Of a stretch of 25,734 nt of DNA, positions 15,221 to 23,456 are shown piece after piece. Made by a program: the position numbers and the translations under genes. Source of the DNA: JAFGIG01 sp964397545 (GTDB lineage: Bacteria > SDB-A); assembly GCA_964397545.1 (NCBI GenBank), contig CAYNIW010000028.1, positions 1-25,734 on the forward strand. Reading direction: 5' to 3'. The notes under the pieces are model-generated. The model was given only the letters and a program-made list of their open reading frames with translations. It ran no database searches and was not told the origin of the DNA. Numbering within the stretch: position 1 is the first letter of the stretch; each line of letters opens with the position of its first letter.

Positions 15221-18200
15221 ATGAAAACGAGCGTTTCTGAAGACAAAAAGCTGATTGAATTTTTTTTTCTCTCAGAACCTCATCCTCCCGAGATTCTCCT
15301 CAGGACGGTCAAAAAACTCAATTCCATAGACAAATCTTTTAAGTCAGCTTTTATCTCGTATAGTTATAACGGTTTTTCAAAAATCTTTACACCTTATCCG
15401 GCCGGAAAGAGAACTGTCCTTGAAGAGGCTGTCGCAGAATATCTTTTAGACAAAAAGAAAAAAGCTGACAAAATACATTTGTTCAAAACCGGTTCAAAAC
15501 CTTTTATTCAAATCCTTCTACTTCCATATGTCACATTGCCCGGAGCTCTTTTGTTTTCTTTAGTTTCCTCGGAAAAACCATCGAAATTTACAGATGAAAA
15601 CCTACAGAAGGCGGAATCTGTCCTCTATCTTGCAAAAATAGCATTAATGAAGTCCGTTGACAGATCTGTAAGTTTAAGAGAATTTTCTCAATCCAATGCC
15701 GAAGAGCTGAAAACAGTCTTTGAAAATCTGAAAGACCTGATCTGCGTCCTGGACTTTGAAGGAAATATTATCAAAGCCAACAATGAACTCCTCACTCGGC
15801 TCGGATTCCCGGAAAACACACTATACAGAATGAAAGTTCACCAGCTCTATCCGGCTCACCAGAGAAAAATATCAAAAAAAATACTCAAAAATATGATAGA
15901 GAATGAAGACAAAACATGGCGCGTAAGTTTAAGGTCTAAAAACGGAACTCTTATACCCGTTGAAACAGCGGTTAAAAAAGCTGTTTGGCGCGGCAAACCG
16001 GCTATTTTTTCCATATCGAGGGATATCTCTGAAAGGCTTGAAAACGAAAGAAAACTTAAAAATGAGCACCTGCAGCTGCTCTCCGTCTTCGACAGCATTG
16101 AAGAGATAATCTACGTAATTGATCCTGAAAGCCATGAATTTCTTTTCTCAAATAAAACACTCAGAAATCTTTTCGGCGATTTAATAGGTCAAAAATGCCA
16201 CAAAGTAATTAACGATCTCGATGATCCCTGCGAATTCTGCCCAAATAACCGCATTTTCGGAGAGAACCTCGGCAAATCCTACACATGGATCCACTATAAC
16301 GAAAAGACAGGCAAATGGTATAAAAATTTCAACAAAGCTATAAAATGGCCTGACGGAAAATGGGTAAGATACGAACTGGCAGTGGACATCACTCAGCAAA
16401 AGACATTTGAAGACCAGTTGAAAAAAGCAAAAGAAGAAGCTGAAACTGCTACAAAAACAAAGAGTCAGTTTCTCGCCAACATGAGTCATGAAATCAGAAC
16501 ACCCTTAAACGGCATAATCGGCATGCTCAACATTTTAGAGAATACTGAGCTTTCAGAAGAGCAAAAAGACTATATTAGAATGGCCGTCATGTCATCTCAC
16601 ACTTTACTATCGGTCGTCAACGAAATACTCGATTTTTCAAAGATCGAGGCCGGCAAATTCGAACTCGAAGAAAAATCATTCAATCTCGAAAAACTCATCC
16701 GCCACCTTCTCGAAACTTTCAGAAGCACTGCTTCTGAAAAAGGAATAGAGCTGATTTTCAGATATGACCCGGACGCACCGAACCGCTTCGTCGGAGACGA
16801 AAACCGTATAAGGCAAATATTATTCAATTTCATAGGTAACTCTCTAAAATTCACAGAAAAAGGCCATGTCCTCGTTGATGTCGAATTCAAAGATATTTCC
16901 GGGGACAAAGCGACTTTTAAGGTGAGTGTTCAGGACACTGGAATCGGAATACCCAAAGAAAAAAAAGACCTGATTTTCGAAGATTTTACTCAGGTGGACA
17001 GCTCTACTACGAGAAAATACGGGGGAACCGGACTCGGTTTATCTATAGCTCAAAAGCTTGTCAAACTTATGAACGGCGCGATTGAAGTAAAGAGCGAACC
17101 CGGCAAAGGATCCGATTTTTCTTTTTCTCTCACCCTTCCGGTTGACGACGGTTATTTTGACGAAGACTTCTATGACAACTCTCTGACAGGGGTAAAAGTA
17201 GCTGTCGTCGATGACAATTTAATAAACCTTAAGATATTCTCGGAATTTCTTCAGACTTGGAACGTCAGATTTGAAACCTTTACCAACGCTCCGGAAGCTC
17301 TTCAGGCAATATACAGGGCTCACAACTCTGGGGAACCTTTTAGAGCGGCTCTATTGGATTATCTCATGCCGGAAATGGACGGTGAAGCGCTCGGCAGGGC
17401 TATAAAATCAGATCCGCGAATAAATAAAATGTCCTTGATAATGATGTCCTCCGTTGGGAATTCCGCTGACAGAAATTCTTTTATGGGAATAGGTTTTTCC
17501 TCTTACCTCTCCAAACCTGTCAGCAGAACAGATCTCTACAACGCTCTAATAGAAGCCATCGGATCGGACAACACCTGTTCTGAGAGCATCTCCGCATTAG
17601 TCGGCAAGCCATATGATACTTTCAACAGATCAAAAAGAACGGCTAAAAACGAATTTGACAAGGCATTCAACATCTCCGTTCTTCTCGTCGAAGATAACCT
17701 CATCAGCCAGAAAGTCGTGAAAACCATTCTGGAAAAACTCGGATGCCGGGTTCATCATGCCGACAACGGACTGAGTGCTCTTGAAATGATTTCTTCCGCT
17801 GAATGTTTCGACATAGTCTTTATGGACCTTCAGATGCCCGAAATGGATGGGTATAAGACATCTGAAGAAATTAGAAAATTCGGACAAAGCGTAAAACAGC
17901 CTGTCATTATAGCCTTGACTGCGAATATATACAAAGACGACAAAGACAAATGCCTGAACTGCGGTATGGACGATTACCTGAGAAAACCAGTTACCGTCAA
18001 AGATATAAAGGAAATCCTCGATAAATGGACTCCTGAAAACCAAAAGAAGGAACCCTCTGATTTCAAATTCCAACTTGATGTTGCTGTTGAAAAAGTCGAT
18101 CCCTTGATTTTCAGCATCAAGGAAGCCTTAAAAAGATATTCCGAACAAAGAGCCATGCTTAAGGAGCTCGTGGACATTTTTCTCGAACAAACTCCGGGTG

Positions 18201-18469
18201 AAATCGAATCTCTCACGTTGTTTTTAAGCAAGTTCGACTATAAGAAGGCTTCTGAACTTGCGCATGCGATAAAAGGCGGCGCTTCATATATCGGAGCCGA
18301 AAAAATAAGAGAAATATCGCAAAAACTGGAAGAATCGTCTGCAAGTGAAAACTTTGAGCGTTCTCTCGAACTTTTAAATTGCCTTAAAAATGAGCTAATA
18401 TCTTTTGAAACAGCCGTGAATAACACAAAATGGGATATTATCCTGGCTCAAAGCGGGACAAATAAATGA
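15221..18469 (+). CDS. Hybrid sensor histidine kinase (GAF-like, 2 PAS, HisKA, HATPase, 2 REC, HPt)
   Basis: A 1082-residue cytoplasmic hybrid kinase with no TM helices. Order: an N-terminal segment resembling GAF (about 20-148, ending SSEKPSKFTDENLQ), a PAS (about 165-270), and a second PAS-type domain (about 285-395) with C326, C337 and C340 (KCHKVIND, PCEFCP). HisKA follows with the phospho-accepting H423 in FLANMSHEIRTPLNG. HATPase_c has N540, DTGIGIP and GGTGLGL. Receiver 1 has D713 (LLDYLMPEMDG), receiver 2 has D869 (FMDLQMPEMDG), and a C-terminal HPt has H1015 (AHAIKGGAS). All phospho-sites are intact, so a His-Asp-His-Asp relay is possible. It overlaps the HD-GYP response regulator by 4 bases, and that regulator's D51 is the probable final acceptor. 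AGGAG (15196-15200) is about 20 bases upstream of ATG, too far. A TATAAT at 15205-15210 has no good -35. Confidence 0.93.
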   Translation: MKTSVSEDKKLIEFFFLSEPHPPEILLRTVKKLNSIDKSFKSAFISYSYNGFSKIFTPYPAGKRTVLEEAVAEYLLDKKKKADKIHLFKTGSKPFIQILLLPYVTLPGALLFSLVSSEKPSKFTDENLQKAESVLYLAKIALMKSVDRSVSLREFSQSNAEELKTVFENLKDLICVLDFEGNIIKANNELLTRLGFPENTLYRMKVHQLYPAHQRKISKKILKNMIENEDKTWRVSLRSKNGTLIPVETAVKKAVWRGKPAIFSISRDISERLENERKLKNEHLQLLSVFDSIEEIIYVIDPESHEFLFSNKTLRNLFGDLIGQKCHKVINDLDDPCEFCPNNRIFGENLGKSYTWIHYNEKTGKWYKNFNKAIKWPDGKWVRYELAVDITQQKTFEDQLKKAKEEAETATKTKSQFLANMSHEIRTPLNGIIGMLNILENTELSEEQKDYIRMAVMSSHTLLSVVNEILDFSKIEAGKFELEEKSFNLEKLIRHLLETFRSTASEKGIELIFRYDPDAPNRFVGDENRIRQILFNFIGNSLKFTEKGHVLVDVEFKDISGDKATFKVSVQDTGIGIPKEKKDLIFEDFTQVDSSTTRKYGGTGLGLSIAQKLVKLMNGAIEVKSEPGKGSDFSFSLTLPVDDGYFDEDFYDNSLTGVKVAVVDDNLINLKIFSEFLQTWNVRFETFTNAPEALQAIYRAHNSGEPFRAALLDYLMPEMDGEALGRAIKSDPRINKMSLIMMSSVGNSADRNSFMGIGFSSYLSKPVSRTDLYNALIEAIGSDNTCSESISALVGKPYDTFNRSKRTAKNEFDKAFNISVLLVEDNLISQKVVKTILEKLGCRVHHADNGLSALEMISSAECFDIVFMDLQMPEMDGYKTSEEIRKFGQSVKQPVIIALTANIYKDDKDKCLNCGMDDYLRKPVTVKDIKEILDKWTPENQKKEPSDFKFQLDVAVEKVDPLIFSIKEALKRYSEQRAMLKELVDIFLEQTPGEIESLTLFLSKFDYKKASELAHAIKGGASYIGAEKIREISQKLEESSASENFERSLELLNCLKNELISFETAVNNTKWDIILAQSGTNK

Positions 18470-19464
18470 AAGTCCTCATAGTTGACGACGAATTCACGGG
18501 AAGAATGACTCTTGAGTTTTTCATTAAAAACTTCGGATACGAAGTAATTGTCGCTTCAGACGGCGCGACAGCTTGGGAAAACTGGAGAAAAGAAAGACCT
18601 CATATCGTCATCACCGACTGGAATATGCCTCTCATGGACGGCCTTGAACTGTGCTCGAAGATAAGGTCGAGCGAAGGAGACGAATACACATATATTATTA
18701 TTGTGACCGGTAGAGGAGAAAAACAGGATATAGTTAAAGGTCTGGATTCCGGTGCGGACGATTACATAATAAAACCCTTTAACAAAGATGAAATCCTCGT
18801 CAGACTTAAATCCGCAGAAAGAGTTCTTCACCTTCAGAGCAAAGACACCGTCATTTTTTCTCTCGCCAAACTTGCCGAATCCAGAGACACGGACACCGGC
18901 AATCATCTTGAGAGAATAAGGCATTATTCAAAAGCCATCGCCGAATCACTCTCAAAAAGTCCCGATCCTCCACCGGAGATAGACAAACAATTTATTGAGG
19001 ATATATACCTCACAAGTCCTCTTCACGACATAGGGAAAGTCGGTATTCCCGACAGAATCCTTTTAAAAGCCGGTAAACTCGATGAAAATGAATACGAGCT
19101 TATGAAAAACCATACCATAATAGGATTCAACACGCTAAACGATGCATACAATAAATCAACACGGGCAAAATATCTGAAAATGAGCGCGCAGATAGCAAAA
19201 TACCATCATGAAAAATTTGACGGAACCGGTTACCCTGAAGGTTTGTCCGGAGACAGCATACCTCTTCCGGCGAGAATAGTATCACTTGCCGATTTCTACG
19301 ACGCTCTTGTTTCCAGAAGGACTTATAAAGAACCTTACAGCCACGAAACAGCAAAGACGATCATCTTGCAGAATAGAGGAAAACATTTCGACCCTAAAGT
19401 AATCGACGCTTTTCTGAGTTGTGAAGCTCATTTCATAGTCATATCAAAAGCTTTTAAGGAATAG
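18466..19464 (+). CDS. Response regulator with HD-GYP c-di-GMP phosphodiesterase domain
   Basis: A 332-residue protein. The receiver domain (1-120) has VDDE, phospho-acceptor D51 (ITDWNMPLMDG), T81 and K103 (IIKPF). The HD-GYP domain (about 130-325) has HLERIRHYS (H147, H153), catalytic H187/D188 in LHDIGKVGIPD, KNHTIIG, HHE at 247-249 and DGTGYP at 252-257. The metal ligands and the GYP signature are complete, so it should hydrolyse c-di-GMP, with activity switched by phosphorylation. It is coupled by ATGA to the hybrid kinase, which is the likely phosphodonor. It opposes the PAS-GGDEF enzyme encoded 3.4 kb away. It ends 5 bases before the valS stop (convergent). Confidence 0.94.
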   Translation: MKVLIVDDEFTGRMTLEFFIKNFGYEVIVASDGATAWENWRKERPHIVITDWNMPLMDGLELCSKIRSSEGDEYTYIIIVTGRGEKQDIVKGLDSGADDYIIKPFNKDEILVRLKSAERVLHLQSKDTVIFSLAKLAESRDTDTGNHLERIRHYSKAIAESLSKSPDPPPEIDKQFIEDIYLTSPLHDIGKVGIPDRILLKAGKLDENEYELMKNHTIIGFNTLNDAYNKSTRAKYLKMSAQIAKYHHEKFDGTGYPEGLSGDSIPLPARIVSLADFYDALVSRRTYKEPYSHETAKTIILQNRGKHFDPKVIDAFLSCEAHFIVISKAFKE

Positions 19465-19469
19465 ACTGG

Positions 19470-21941
19470 TCAACCGATCTCGATACGGGACTGGTCCCGG
19501 GTTTGGGTTCCCATGAACTCAATCAGCTTCAGCCTGCATGTAGCCTTAAAATCATCTTCCGCGCTCTTAAAGCAAACTATTTCTTTTTCAGTCGCGAATA
19601 TTTTCGCTCTTTGAATTTCTTCTTTTTGCGAAATGCCTTTGAGTCCTCTGTATTCCCTCACTCCAGAGAGAAGTTTAAAAAACAGTTCACCCGCAATGAT
19701 CTCATCTTCGTCGAATAAGAATTCTTTCTGCTTGCCCCATTGCGTAAGGTGAATGCTTTCAGGTGAATTCCCGTCTTTAAAAAGCGAAGAATATATCTCT
19801 TCTGTTATGTAAGGAAGAAAAGGTGCGAAAGACGACAAAATCGCCTTCGCAGTTTCTTTCATTGTCCACTTGGCGGATATAGATTTTTCTTCCCCTCTCA
19901 CGGCCGGGTTGTATAGCCTGTCTTTGACAATTTCAAGATAATTATCGCAAAAATCCTTCCAGAAAAAATCGATGATTATATTCCTGGCGGCTCTAAAGTC
20001 ATAACCCCTGAAGCATTCAGTGGCTTTTTCGACTGTTTTTGATAATTTGAAAAGAATATACTTGTCCATTGTCTCAAGGGAATCCGGCATTTTTCCGTCG
20101 AAACCGCTGATGTGAAGCGATACGAATTTAAAAGCGTTCCATATTTTTGTCGTGATCTTCTTGCCGTATTCAATTTCTTCGACATTCTTCAGCTGTAGAT
20201 CCATTCCAGGAGAGGCTCCCGCCGCCCAAAATCTTATGACGTCAGCTCCGTATTTTTGCAGAAGCCTTTCAGGAGAAGCTATATCGCCGTGTTTTGACTT
20301 AGAAAGCTTTTCAGCCTTAAACGTTTTTTTCCCCCCCTTCACATTGACATTCTGAGAGTCCTTAGAGGGTATTGTGACGAATCCCGATATGACGACATTT
20401 TTCCAGGGAATGGAGTCTTCGTGCAGATGGCTTTTAACTATAGTGTAAAACGTCCATGTTCTTATGATATCGTGAGCCTGGGGTCTTAAATCCATGGGCA
20501 ACAGTTTTTTTCTTTCATCTTTTTCTTTCCATCTCGAATTAATCTGAGGCGTCATGCTCGAAGTCGCCCACGTATCCAGAACGTCTTTTTCCGGTTCGAT
20601 TCTTTGGGAGGAGCATTGAGGACATTTTTTTTGAGTGGGGGAAGAAACAGTTGGGTCAACCGGCAAATCAGAATCTTTGGGCAAAATAAAAGCTCCGCAT
20701 TCTCCGCAATGCCACACGGGTATCGGGACTCCGAAAAATCTCTGCCGGGAAAGACACCAGTCCCATGACAGATTTTTGACCCAGTCTATATATCTGTTCT
20801 TCATGAACTTGGGATACCAGTCAATTTGATCCGCTCTTTTTATAAGGTCTTCTTTTATATCCATGACTTTGAGGAACCATTGTTTTTTTGACAAAAACTC
20901 CACAGGCGTCGAACATCTCTCATGAGTATTAACAGGATGATTTATGTTTAAAAATCCTTTTAGAAGTCCTGACTTTTCAATTTCCTCTAATATGGCTTTT
21001 CTCGCTTGGAGAATATCGAGTCCTTCGAATTTCCCTGCTATTTGGTTCATTCTGCCTTTTTCGTCCATTGAAATTCTCAGAGGCAGACCATTGCTTTTCC
21101 ACCATTCGATGTCCTGTCTGTCTCCAAAAGTACAGCACATAACCGCTCCTGTCCCCTTTCCCCTTTCTACGGCAGAATCCGAAAGAATTTCGACTTTATG
21201 CCCGAACACCGGAACTTCGGCGGTTTTACCAATAAATTTCAGGTATCTTTCGTCTTCGGGGTGGATAAAAACTGCGACGCAGGATGGCAGAAGCTCCGGT
21301 CTCGTCGTTGAAATCACCAGATCGTCCATTCCTTTTACTTTGAATACAAGGTCGCTGAATTGGCTGTCGAAATCTTTTTCTTCGATCTCCGCCTGCGATA
21401 TCGCGGTCGCGCATTTTCTGCACCACATCACGGGCTCCTCACCATAATACACTCTGCCGGATTTCAGCAGTTCGAGGAAAGAACGCTGAGATATTCTTCT
21501 GGTCTTTTCGTCGTTTGTGGTGTAAGTTTCGTCCCAATCAACGCTTAGCGCCATTGTTTTCCAGAGATTTTCGTATATAGCTTCGAATTCAGCGCAAGTT
21601 TGTGTGCACTTTTCTACAAACTCTGCTCTGGTTAAATCTTCAGCTTTTATTTTGAGATGTTTTTCTGTGAGAATCTCAGAAGGCAATCCGTTGTCGTCGT
21701 ATCCCATGGGATAATAAACATTGTAGCCGTTCATTCTGAAAAACCTTATCTGAAAATCAGTATGGGTGTAACTGAATATGTGACCCATGTGCAGAGTGCC
21801 GGAGACTGTAGGCGGAGGAGTGTCAACTGAATAAAGAGGTTTATCCGAAAATGGATCATATTTAAATATCTCTTTTTCTTCCCAGAAAGTGCGCCATTTC
21901 TTTTCTATTTCAAACGGCTCGTAATTCTTTTTAGCATGCAT
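19470..21941 (-). CDS. valS: Valyl-tRNA synthetase, archaeal/rickettsial type
   Basis: An 823-residue class I synthetase that charges tRNA-Val. The HIGH motif is HMGH (51-54) in PPPTVSGTLHMGH. The next block is MGYDDNGLPSE (79-89), as in archaeal and Rickettsia ValS, where ordinary bacterial enzymes have GTDHAGIATQ. A CP1 editing domain follows (ISTTRPELLPSCVAVFIHPED), and Cys pairs that look zinc-binding (WCRKCATAIS, WHCGECG, KKCPQCSS). The KMSKS motif appears as KLSKS (545-549). An anticodon-binding helical domain closes the protein, without the C-terminal coiled coil of the typical bacterial form, which explains the short length. ATG 21941 has AGAGG upstream. The gene converges on the HD-GYP gene. 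Confidence 0.94.
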   Translation of the reverse strand: MHAKKNYEPFEIEKKWRTFWEEKEIFKYDPFSDKPLYSVDTPPPTVSGTLHMGHIFSYTHTDFQIRFFRMNGYNVYYPMGYDDNGLPSEILTEKHLKIKAEDLTRAEFVEKCTQTCAEFEAIYENLWKTMALSVDWDETYTTNDEKTRRISQRSFLELLKSGRVYYGEEPVMWCRKCATAISQAEIEEKDFDSQFSDLVFKVKGMDDLVISTTRPELLPSCVAVFIHPEDERYLKFIGKTAEVPVFGHKVEILSDSAVERGKGTGAVMCCTFGDRQDIEWWKSNGLPLRISMDEKGRMNQIAGKFEGLDILQARKAILEEIEKSGLLKGFLNINHPVNTHERCSTPVEFLSKKQWFLKVMDIKEDLIKRADQIDWYPKFMKNRYIDWVKNLSWDWCLSRQRFFGVPIPVWHCGECGAFILPKDSDLPVDPTVSSPTQKKCPQCSSQRIEPEKDVLDTWATSSMTPQINSRWKEKDERKKLLPMDLRPQAHDIIRTWTFYTIVKSHLHEDSIPWKNVVISGFVTIPSKDSQNVNVKGGKKTFKAEKLSKSKHGDIASPERLLQKYGADVIRFWAAGASPGMDLQLKNVEEIEYGKKITTKIWNAFKFVSLHISGFDGKMPDSLETMDKYILFKLSKTVEKATECFRGYDFRAARNIIIDFFWKDFCDNYLEIVKDRLYNPAVRGEEKSISAKWTMKETAKAILSSFAPFLPYITEEIYSSLFKDGNSPESIHLTQWGKQKEFLFDEDEIIAGELFFKLLSGVREYRGLKGISQKEEIQRAKIFATEKEIVCFKSAEDDFKATCRLKLIEFMGTQTRDQSRIEIG

Positions 21942-21998
21942 AATAACCTCTACAGCGTTTTATATGATAATCCAATAGTGATGAACAAACAGATAAAG

Positions 21999-22025
21999 AG
22001 TATATCCTATGATATTTTATGTCAA
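21999..22025 (-). promoter_or_regulatory. Possible valS promoter
   Basis: On the minus strand TTGACA (22020-22025, perfect) and TATACT (21999-22004, 5 of 6) are separated by 15 bases, a short spacer. It would give a leader of roughly 50 bases before ATG 21941. That is too short for a T-box, and none of the T-box sequence landmarks is seen. Confidence 0.4.
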
Positions 22026-22050
22026 ACGAATTGGCTCTTTTAAAGCGAGG

Positions 22051-22079
22051 TTGCATCACGCTCTGACAGTTTATATAAT
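22051..22079 (+). promoter_or_regulatory. Promoter of the TMEM175-like gene, probably giving a leaderless mRNA
   Basis: TTGCAT (22051-22056, 4 of 6), a 17-base spacer and a perfect TATAAT (22074-22079). The TTG start codon at 22086 is 6 bases after the -10, so the predicted transcription start falls on the start codon. An in-frame TGA (22083-22085) immediately precedes the TTG, so the protein cannot start further upstream. Confidence 0.55.
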
Positions 22080-22085
22080 ATCTGA

Positions 22086-22709
22086 TTGAAAATAAAAAAA
22101 GATATCATTTCGCCAGATAAAAAAGACGTAAAACTTTACTCGCCAGGCAGGATTGAAACCCTGACTGACGGAATTTTCGCCATTGCGATGACTTTCCTGA
22201 TACTCGGCATAGACATTCCGGATTTCAACGACTTTAAACCCGATAATGTCACTTTCAGTGTCATAAATCATGTATATCCCCAGATTATCAATTATGTCAT
22301 CAGTTTCGTGATACTCGGGAGTTTTTGGCTCTCCCATCACTCGGTCTTCGACAAACTCCGGAAAGTAAACTCTCTTCTTATGTTCGTAGTTATTATTTTT
22401 CTTTTATTTTCGGCTCTCGTTCCTTTTTCAACTATTCTCATAGACGACCACGGCAAGTTTTTCATTTCCGCTCTTTCTTTCAACCTTCACATATTCATTC
22501 TCAATGCACTGATGTTAATTCAGCTTTTTATTATTCATAAAAACAGGAACCTGCTCAAAGAAGAATTCAGTGATTATAATTTCACGAAGGCAAAAAGAAA
22601 AATCCTGCTTTCAACCGTTTTGGCGCTATCGGCGATCGCGATCTCGTTTTTCTTCCCCCAGTTCAGCACTTTGGTTTACATTCCGATACCGCTTATAGCC
22701 TTTATTTGA
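22086..22709 (+). CDS. TMEM175-family (DUF1211) membrane protein, putative potassium channel
   Basis: A 207-residue protein with about six TM helices. The first (about 22-43) contains RIETLTDGIFAIAMTFLIL. This is the DUF1211/TMEM175 signature, usually RxxxFSDGVFAIAxT, here with LTD in place of FSD. The second block, GSFWLSHHSVFDKLRKVN, is also characteristic of the family. Bacterial members characterised so far are potassium-permeable channels formed by several subunits. The start must be TTG 22086, because a stop lies directly upstream and the next ATG would delete the signature helix. No Shine-Dalgarno is present. Its last 8 bases overlap the 3' end of the convergent DUF3795-like gene. The substituted FSD motif makes ion selectivity uncertain. 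Confidence 0.82.
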   Translation: MKIKKDIISPDKKDVKLYSPGRIETLTDGIFAIAMTFLILGIDIPDFNDFKPDNVTFSVINHVYPQIINYVISFVILGSFWLSHHSVFDKLRKVNSLLMFVVIIFLLFSALVPFSTILIDDHGKFFISALSFNLHIFILNALMLIQLFIIHKNRNLLKEEFSDYNFTKAKRKILLSTVLALSAIAISFFFPQFSTLVYIPIPLIAFI

Positions 22710-23049
22710 TCCCCTCTTTTATTTCATCTAGAATTTTTTTCGCTTCCGGAGCAATCCTGAAAAATTCGTCAATTTTTTCACAGGGATAGCTGAAGCAATG
22801 TGCGCAGTTTTCTATTCCATTTTCAAAACAACAGCTTCTAATTTTGCAGATATTGCAATAACTGAAAACCGTTCCTTCTGTCTGTAAGCATCCAAGGCAG
22901 TTAATATCACTCGCTTTTATATCCGAATTATATATTTGAGACCACAATTCGGCGGTTTCTTCCCTTTTCTCGTCATCGTCTTCCATGGTGGCGAGGTAAG
23001 CCGGACATTCACTGCATAAAAGCCCGCAGCAGGATATTTTTTTAAGCAT
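22702..23049 (-). CDS. Cysteine-rich DUF3795-like protein
   Basis: A 115-residue protein with 13 cysteines, beginning MLKKISCCGLLCSECPAY, the N-terminal signature of DUF3795 proteins (CGLxCxxCPAY). Further pairs follow: NCLGC, YCNIC, SCC, NCAHC and PC. They suggest one or two zinc or iron-sulfur sites. The function of the family is not known. The frame is open 96 bases further upstream, but ATG 23049 is chosen because the conserved region starts there, AAAGG lies about 7 bases upstream, and it overlaps the stop of the preceding gene by 8 bases (coupled translation). It is the last gene of a three-gene minus-strand set. Confidence 0.78.
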   Translation of the reverse strand: MLKKISCCGLLCSECPAYLATMEDDDEKREETAELWSQIYNSDIKASDINCLGCLQTEGTVFSYCNICKIRSCCFENGIENCAHCFSYPCEKIDEFFRIAPEAKKILDEIKEGIK

Positions 23050-23440
23050 TGTTTCGCCTTTCATGACTCGATAAAGGTTTTTTTCTTGCCGCGGGTTTGT
23101 TTGCCTGCATGAGCCACATTCCTTTAGATAAGATTTGACCTCCAAGGTTCAAAGCGATCAGCAGGAGAAATATCGCCACCAGGTAAGCCATAAAATTCAT
23201 CAAACCCCGGGGGATGAGAATTTCATCTCCATCTATCTCCAGCGTCGAACTTTCAGCGTCCCCGGGAAAAATTTCCGTGAAAACCGCTATTTTTTGCGGA
23301 TCGTTGAAAATTCTATAGACGGTTAAGAACACCCACGAATACACCAATAAACCCGCGACAACAAGACACACTCCGAGAAAAATCTTTACAGTGTTTAGCT
23401 GATCTATACCACTGCTGTCAGTATCGAAAATATCCGCCAT
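23042..23440 (-). CDS. Unrecognised two-TM membrane protein
   Basis: A 132-residue protein that I cannot assign to a family. An acidic N-terminus (MADIFDTDSSGIDQ) leads into TM1 (about 18-40, VKIFLGVCLVVAGLLVYSW). A 35-residue loop follows with acidic residues (FPGDAESSTLEIDGDEIL), then TM2 (about 80-103, MNFMAYLVAIFLLLIALNLG) and a strongly basic tail (KPAARKKPLSSHERRNN). By the positive-inside rule the C-terminus is cytoplasmic, and so with two helices is the N-terminus. GGAG 7 bases before ATG 23440 supports the start. The upstream GGCT-like gene ends 16 bases away, and the DUF3795-like gene overlaps the end by 8 bases. This arrangement suggests one operon. Confidence 0.72.
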   Translation of the reverse strand: MADIFDTDSSGIDQLNTVKIFLGVCLVVAGLLVYSWVFLTVYRIFNDPQKIAVFTEIFPGDAESSTLEIDGDEILIPRGLMNFMAYLVAIFLLLIALNLGGQILSKGMWLMQANKPAARKKPLSSHERRNNA

Positions 23441-23456
23441 TTAGATCTCCGTTTTT

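Noticed and set aside
17630..18073. 147-codon open frame opposite the kinase receiver domain
   Set aside because: Antisense to a conserved REC domain; its composition (Phe/Val-rich) is what reverse reading of such a domain gives.
19486..19499. 14-base palindrome CGGGACTGGTCCCG just after the HD-GYP stop, considered as a terminator
   Set aside because: It lies inside the valS coding end, the loop is only 2-4 bases, and no T-run follows on either strand.
20944..21447. 167-codon open frame opposite valS
   Set aside because: Its reading is the antisense shadow of the well-supported valS gene, with no recognisable domain and no ribosome-binding site.
21942..22025. T-box or other riboswitch leader for valS
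   Set aside because: The leader from the likely promoter is about 50 bases, much too short, with no T-box consensus and no terminator hairpin.
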